Positions 15,955-19,488 of a stretch of DNA of 19,488 nt are shown here, piece after piece. The notes beneath the pieces were generated by a model that searched no databases, was not told the origin of the DNA, and saw only the letters and a list, made by a program, of their open reading frames with translations. Position 1 is the first letter of the stretch; each line of letters opens with the position of its first letter. The stretch comes from an uncultured Clostridia bacterium. Lineage in GTDB: Bacteria > Bacillota_A > Clostridia > Oscillospirales > Acutalibacteraceae. The stretch is taken from contig CALWIE010000179.1 in NCBI GenBank assembly GCA_944380625.1, forward strand, positions 1-19,488. The letters run 5' to 3'. Both the position numbers and the translations under genes were made by a program.

Positions 15955-18206
15955 GGCAGGACCGGGTCTTGGGACAGGGCCTCGGGCTTGCCGTAGAAGA
16001 AGCCCTGCCGGTAGTCAAAGCCCAGCCGGGTGACGAGCTTGTCCTGGGTTTCGGTCTCCACGCCGCAGATGCAGGTCTTGATCTTCCGGTGGCTGGCGAA
16101 ATTGAGGGTGCCGCAGGCGGCCACCAGCCGGGCCAGCCGGATCTCTGTCTCCGCTTCGCTGACGGCAAAGTCCGCGGCGCTGACGGCGTACAGGTCCCCG
16201 TGGAGGCTGTCCAGGCTCATCTTGATGTACTGGGGCTCCAGGACCTGCATGATCTGCTCCTCCTCTTCCGTGTTCTCAAACTTGTCGATGCAGATGCCGA
16301 CGCCCATCTTCTCCAGGAGGGTGATGTCCTCCAGGGCGGAGGCGATGTCCTCTACCTCCAGCTCCAGGCAGACGCACTCGGCGGGGATCTCGTTTTCCGA
16401 CACGGACTGGATGATGCTGTCGTTGAGGGCAAAGTTGCGCACCTGGCCCGAGGGGCAGTTGATGTGGACCACAGGGGCCTTGTCCCTCTGCCGGGCCATT
16501 TTGGCGATGTCGGCGCAGACCCCCCGGATGATCCACTCGTTGAGCTGCTGGAACAGGCCCAGCTCCACAACGCACTCCACCACCTTTGCCGGGGACACCA
16601 TGCCCAGCTCTTCGTTGCGCCACCGGAGGAACACCTCAAAGTGCTCCCGGCCGCCCTTCTCCCGAGAGAGCATGGGCTGGTACACCAGGAAGAACTCGGG
16701 AAAGCCCCGGAGGTACTGCTCGTAGAGGAGCTGGTGCATCCGGCTCTTGGAGGAGACGTCCAGCTGGAGCTTTTCCCCGGTGTGCTCCTGCTCGGCCTGG
16801 GATTTCTCCCCGGCCTTTTTCAGCAGCTCCCGCAGCAGTACCCCGATCAGCAGCAGGCCGAACACCAGCGCCACCACAAACGCCACAATCAAAAGGGTGG
16901 GCAGGTCCGCGGTGACCTCGGGCAGGATCAGGTACTGGAGGTCGGCGTTGATCTTGCCGTAGTACAGCTCGTTGATCGTCTGGTTGGCCAGCTCCGAATA
17001 CCGGGAGGAGCACTCCCGGATGTCGCTGAAGATGGCCTGGTTCTTTTCCAGCAGGCGGTCCTTTTCCCCCTGGGAGACGGTGTCGTTGGAAAAGTCCTGG
17101 ATGATGCCGTTGTAGTGCTCGATGGTGTGCTGGGCGTCTGTGGCGGAAGAGGCCCGCTGGGCGTAGGAGAGGATGATGTTGTCGTAGGTGTTGATGTACT
17201 CCTCCACGTCGTAGAGCACGTCCTGGTCCCGGTTGTTGGAGGCGTCCACGTTGGTCTGGACCTGGTTTGCCTGGTTGTAGAGGCCGGCCTCCTTGTAGGG
17301 GTCATAGAAGGTGGTGATCTCGTTTTTGTAGTTTTCCGCCACCGCCTTGTCCACGCCCATGGCCTCTGTCAGGTCCTTTACCCGGGTCTGATAGCCCTTG
17401 ATGACCATTTCCGGGTCCTTGGCCAGGTTCCCTGCCCGGACGTTGCCGTAGTACTTGGCGTACTGGACGTCCCGGACCTGCTCGTAGAGCTCCCGCAACT
17501 CGGAGAAGGAGTAGCCGGTAGACTTGGAGCGGAACTCGGGATACTGGTCTGCCAGGGACCCCAGGTACTCGATGGTGGAGTCCAGCCGGTCGCTCATGTA
17601 GGTGGCGATGTCCATATAGTCGGCGGAAGACTCCTCCACCGCCTGGGCAAAGTCCGAAACCAGCTCCCGGTCGTAGTACTTGTCCAGAAGGAACTCGTCG
17701 TACTCCCGGATGATGGCGCTGAACATGCGGGTGCCGAACTCATCCCCCAGGGAGGCGTCGTAGGTGAAGGTCATCTCGTACTCGTCGCCGGCCGCCTCGT
17801 ATTTCTCGCCCAGCAGGGCGGCGGATTCCGACACCTCCTGATCCAGCTCGGTGACCACCTTGGAGATGCTGATGTCCTGCCGGACGCCCCGCACGCTCAG
17901 CCGGTCCTCGTCCCCCAGGCCCAAGTATTCCAGGGCCCCCTGGATGACCACGGGGTTCTGGATCTCGTAGGGGTCAAAGCGGCTGGTCTGCCGGGCCTCC
18001 TCGCCGGAGGCGTCCTCCTGGGCGTCCGCCTCCTCTTGGGCGGCGTTTTCCGCGTCGTTATACCGGAAGCCCAGGGTGCAGGTGTAGGTCTGGTTCATGC
18101 CCACCACAAAGTAGGCGATCAGCCCCGCCGCCAGGGAGACGGCCAGGATGCGCAGAAAAGATTTCCGGATGACCTTGAGGATGTCGTTGATGCTTAGTAA
18201 CTCCAT
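15951..18206 (-). CDS. Polysaccharide copolymerase (Wzz/PCP-like) fused to a degenerate EAL domain
   Basis: A 751-residue membrane protein. Residues 1-460 have copolymerase layout: a short cytoplasmic start, helix 1 (about 17-36), a long extracellular mostly helical region with an acidic stretch (53-71), a proline-containing approach (P429, P436) and helix 2 (about 437-458). After a charged linker, residues 488-745 form an EAL domain. Kept: E524 and R528 in FEVFLRW, N583, E615, D641, K662, E717, and QGFFYGKP (734-741). Altered: the second Asp of DDFG is K642, the loop-6 Glu is V618, the catalytic Glu of EGVE is C714, and the Asp after KxD is S664. It is therefore probably a cyclic di-GMP receptor without hydrolysis. 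ATG 18206 starts 7 bases after the upstream copolymerase; AAGGA lies 11 bases before it. The EAL takes the place of the tyrosine kinase in Wzc-type proteins. No similar fusion is known to me. Confidence 0.88.
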   Translation of the reverse strand: MELLSINDILKVIRKSFLRILAVSLAAGLIAYFVVGMNQTYTCTLGFRYNDAENAAQEEADAQEDASGEEARQTSRFDPYEIQNPVVIQGALEYLGLGDEDRLSVRGVRQDISISKVVTELDQEVSESAALLGEKYEAAGDEYEMTFTYDASLGDEFGTRMFSAIIREYDEFLLDKYYDRELVSDFAQAVEESSADYMDIATYMSDRLDSTIEYLGSLADQYPEFRSKSTGYSFSELRELYEQVRDVQYAKYYGNVRAGNLAKDPEMVIKGYQTRVKDLTEAMGVDKAVAENYKNEITTFYDPYKEAGLYNQANQVQTNVDASNNRDQDVLYDVEEYINTYDNIILSYAQRASSATDAQHTIEHYNGIIQDFSNDTVSQGEKDRLLEKNQAIFSDIRECSSRYSELANQTINELYYGKINADLQYLILPEVTADLPTLLIVAFVVALVFGLLLIGVLLRELLKKAGEKSQAEQEHTGEKLQLDVSSKSRMHQLLYEQYLRGFPEFFLVYQPMLSREKGGREHFEVFLRWRNEELGMVSPAKVVECVVELGLFQQLNEWIIRGVCADIAKMARQRDKAPVVHINCPSGQVRNFALNDSIIQSVSENEIPAECVCLELEVEDIASALEDITLLEKMGVGICIDKFENTEEEEQIMQVLEPQYIKMSLDSLHGDLYAVSAADFAVSEAETEIRLARLVAACGTLNFASHRKIKTCICGVETETQDKLVTRLGFDYRQGFFYGKPEALSQDPVLP

Positions 18207-18212
18207 AGCTCG

Positions 18213-19488
18213 TTAAATCCTTCCGATTTTTGCCTGTTTGATATGCTCCAGCAGCTTCCGCTTTTTCCGGAGCATCACCTTGTCCTGCAGAATGTTGAGG
18301 ACCATGCACAGAATGAAGGTCAGAACGGCCCCTGTGAGGAAGGACGCCCCGGCCCGCAGGAACAGGTCCTTGTCGATCAGGTCCCGCTCCGCCACTTCCC
18401 AGCGGAGGTAGTCCCCGTTGGACTGGTCGCAGTACTCCCGGACCACTGTGGAGGCCCTTTGGACCAGGGCCGCGTACTCCTCCCCCAGCTGGGCCAGGTA
18501 GGCGTCGCAGTTTTCGCACAGGCGCTTGTAGGCGGCGCTGTCCTGAGACACCGCCCCAAGGGTTGAGAGCTCCTGGTTGATGGAGGTGATCTCAGCGCTG
18601 TACTCGGCACTGCGCTCGTCCGCATCGTGCTTTTGCTCCACCACCGTGTCGAAGGCGGTTTTGGGGCGGGCCTGGTAGAGGGCGTTGTTCTCGTCCAGCA
18701 CCACGTTGATGAGGTTTTCCGTGAAGGTGTGGTCGTAGTTGTCGATGGCGTATTTGTTCACCACGGACCGGTCGCTGTACTTTTCAAACTCCAGGGTGTT
18801 GTTCTCCAGGTTCACCTGGAGGCGGTTTTTGGCCACCTCCACGTCCCGGGAGATGTTGGAGGACTCGATGTAGTTTACAAGGCCGTCCAGCAGGTCGGTG
18901 GTCAAGAGCTTGAAGTCCCCTGTCAGGTCCTTTAGGGAGATGTTCTCCTCCTGGGAGAAAAATCCGGGAGACTGGGCCTCCAGGGCGTTTAAATAGTTGA
19001 CGATGGCGTTTACCCTAGAGCGGTAATGCTGCACCTCTTCCTCGTAGTCCAGGCTTTCCATGTCCCCCAGCTCCGTCAGGGTGAGGAAGCCCTCGGGGCC
19101 CCCGTCGTACTGGGAGATCTGCTCCCAGTTGATCTCCACCAGGGCCTCGAGGAAGTCCATGCTGTAGTCCGGGGAGAACAGCCGCTGGCCGACGCTGGGG
19201 TTTTTGTAGTCGTGGGGCTGGATATAGGTCAGGCGGTACTCGTTGGCCACGTAGGTGTAGTCGTTCCCCGCGCTGCGGGCTTCCGACACCGTCTGGCCTG
19301 CGGACTCCTTGAGGTAGCTGTAGAGGAACAGGTGCTTTTTGATGTCCTCCACGGTGTAGTACTCGTACTTCCCCTCCTCCTGGAGCCGGCCCAGGGCCTT
19401 CTCCAGCTTTTCGTCCTCAATGAGGGAATAGGCGGTGAAACGCTCCCCGTCGGGATAGGTGGAGGAGGCGATCTCGGGATAGGTGAGG
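18213..19488 (-). CDS. Polysaccharide copolymerase (Wzz/PCP-like), 5' end outside window
   Basis: The last 424 residues of a membrane protein read into the window from the right edge. Most of it is a long, acidic, helix-rich extracellular region. One membrane helix follows near the C-terminus (about FLRAGASFLTGAVLTF and on), then a short basic cytoplasmic tail ending KQAKIGRI. A segment at the window edge (TYPEIASSTYPDGE) fits a copolymerase soluble domain. No Walker motif or tyrosine cluster follows the helix, so there is no kinase domain. It would regulate chain length or export together with the next gene product, 6 bases downstream, possibly as a mixed oligomer. A GTG at 19352 is internal, since the frame is open to the edge. 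Sequence conservation is weak, and the family call rests on topology and neighbours. Confidence 0.75.
   Translation of the reverse strand, partial: LTYPEIASSTYPDGERFTAYSLIEDEKLEKALGRLQEEGKYEYYTVEDIKKHLFLYSYLKESAGQTVSEARSAGNDYTYVANEYRLTYIQPHDYKNPSVGQRLFSPDYSMDFLEALVEINWEQISQYDGGPEGFLTLTELGDMESLDYEEEVQHYRSRVNAIVNYLNALEAQSPGFFSQEENISLKDLTGDFKLLTTDLLDGLVNYIESSNISRDVEVAKNRLQVNLENNTLEFEKYSDRSVVNKYAIDNYDHTFTENLINVVLDENNALYQARPKTAFDTVVEQKHDADERSAEYSAEITSINQELSTLGAVSQDSAAYKRLCENCDAYLAQLGEEYAALVQRASTVVREYCDQSNGDYLRWEVAERDLIDKDLFLRAGASFLTGAVLTFILCMVLNILQDKVMLRKKRKLLEHIKQAKIGRI

Noticed and set aside
15969..18197. Open reading frame of 742 codons on the plus strand, opposite the copolymerase-EAL gene
   Set aside because: It mirrors the real gene codon by codon, has valine/leucine/glycine-biased composition without any domain, and arises from the GC-rich codon use of the minus strand.
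1..19488. Mobile elements, CRISPR arrays, tRNA or rRNA genes
   Set aside because: No transposase or integrase motifs, regularly spaced repeats or cloverleaf sequences were seen; genes are densely and uniformly packed with even codon use.

Overview
The window is GC-rich and almost fully coding. Most genes carry strong AGGAGG-type ribosome sites, several genes overlap by a few bases, and the clearest promoter is of the sigma-A type. Together with the gene families (CheB-CheR fusion, GGDEF/EAL and HD-GYP proteins, LicD, paired polysaccharide copolymerases) this suggests a motile or surface-sensing GC-rich Clostridia member, perhaps Oscillospiraceae-like. That placement is an inference from style, not a marker gene. 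No tRNA, rRNA, CRISPR array, insertion sequence or prophage gene was seen, and no gene-free stretch exceeds about 300 bases.

Left block (1-6170, minus strand): a large GGDEF-PAS-GAF-EAL protein is followed, through a 4-base ATGA overlap, by a CheB-CheR fusion whose C-terminus lies beyond the left edge. A 5' hairpin, a candidate promoter and a short palindrome lie upstream.

Middle (6172-6900, plus strand): one HAD-family phosphatase resembling YihX, with its own near-perfect promoter (TTTACA-17-TATAAT), ends at a hairpin terminator that also faces the operon coming from the right.

Right block (6918-19488, minus strand): a tightly packed Wzx/Wzy-type surface polysaccharide operon. In transcription order it has a polysaccharide copolymerase (5' end cut by the window), a second copolymerase fused to a degenerate EAL domain, a membrane-anchored metallophosphoesterase, a GT2 glycosyltransferase, a YdjC-type deacetylase fused to a GT4 glycosyltransferase, a Wzy-like polymerase, a second GT2, a small HD-GYP protein, a Wzx-like flippase and a LicD-family transferase. 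Junctions overlap by 4-19 bases or are separated by about 6-20 bases.

Most interesting point: the operon appears to be wired to cyclic di-GMP at the protein level. The EAL domain fused behind the second membrane helix of the copolymerase keeps several ligand/metal positions but lacks key catalytic residues, so it looks like a receptor rather than an enzyme. It occupies the place where a bacterial tyrosine kinase sits in classical Wzc proteins. An HD-GYP protein in the same operon could lower cyclic di-GMP locally, and a GGDEF/EAL protein lies just beyond the HAD gene. The proposed model is a Wzx/Wzy polysaccharide whose chain length or export is gated by cyclic di-GMP instead of tyrosine phosphorylation.
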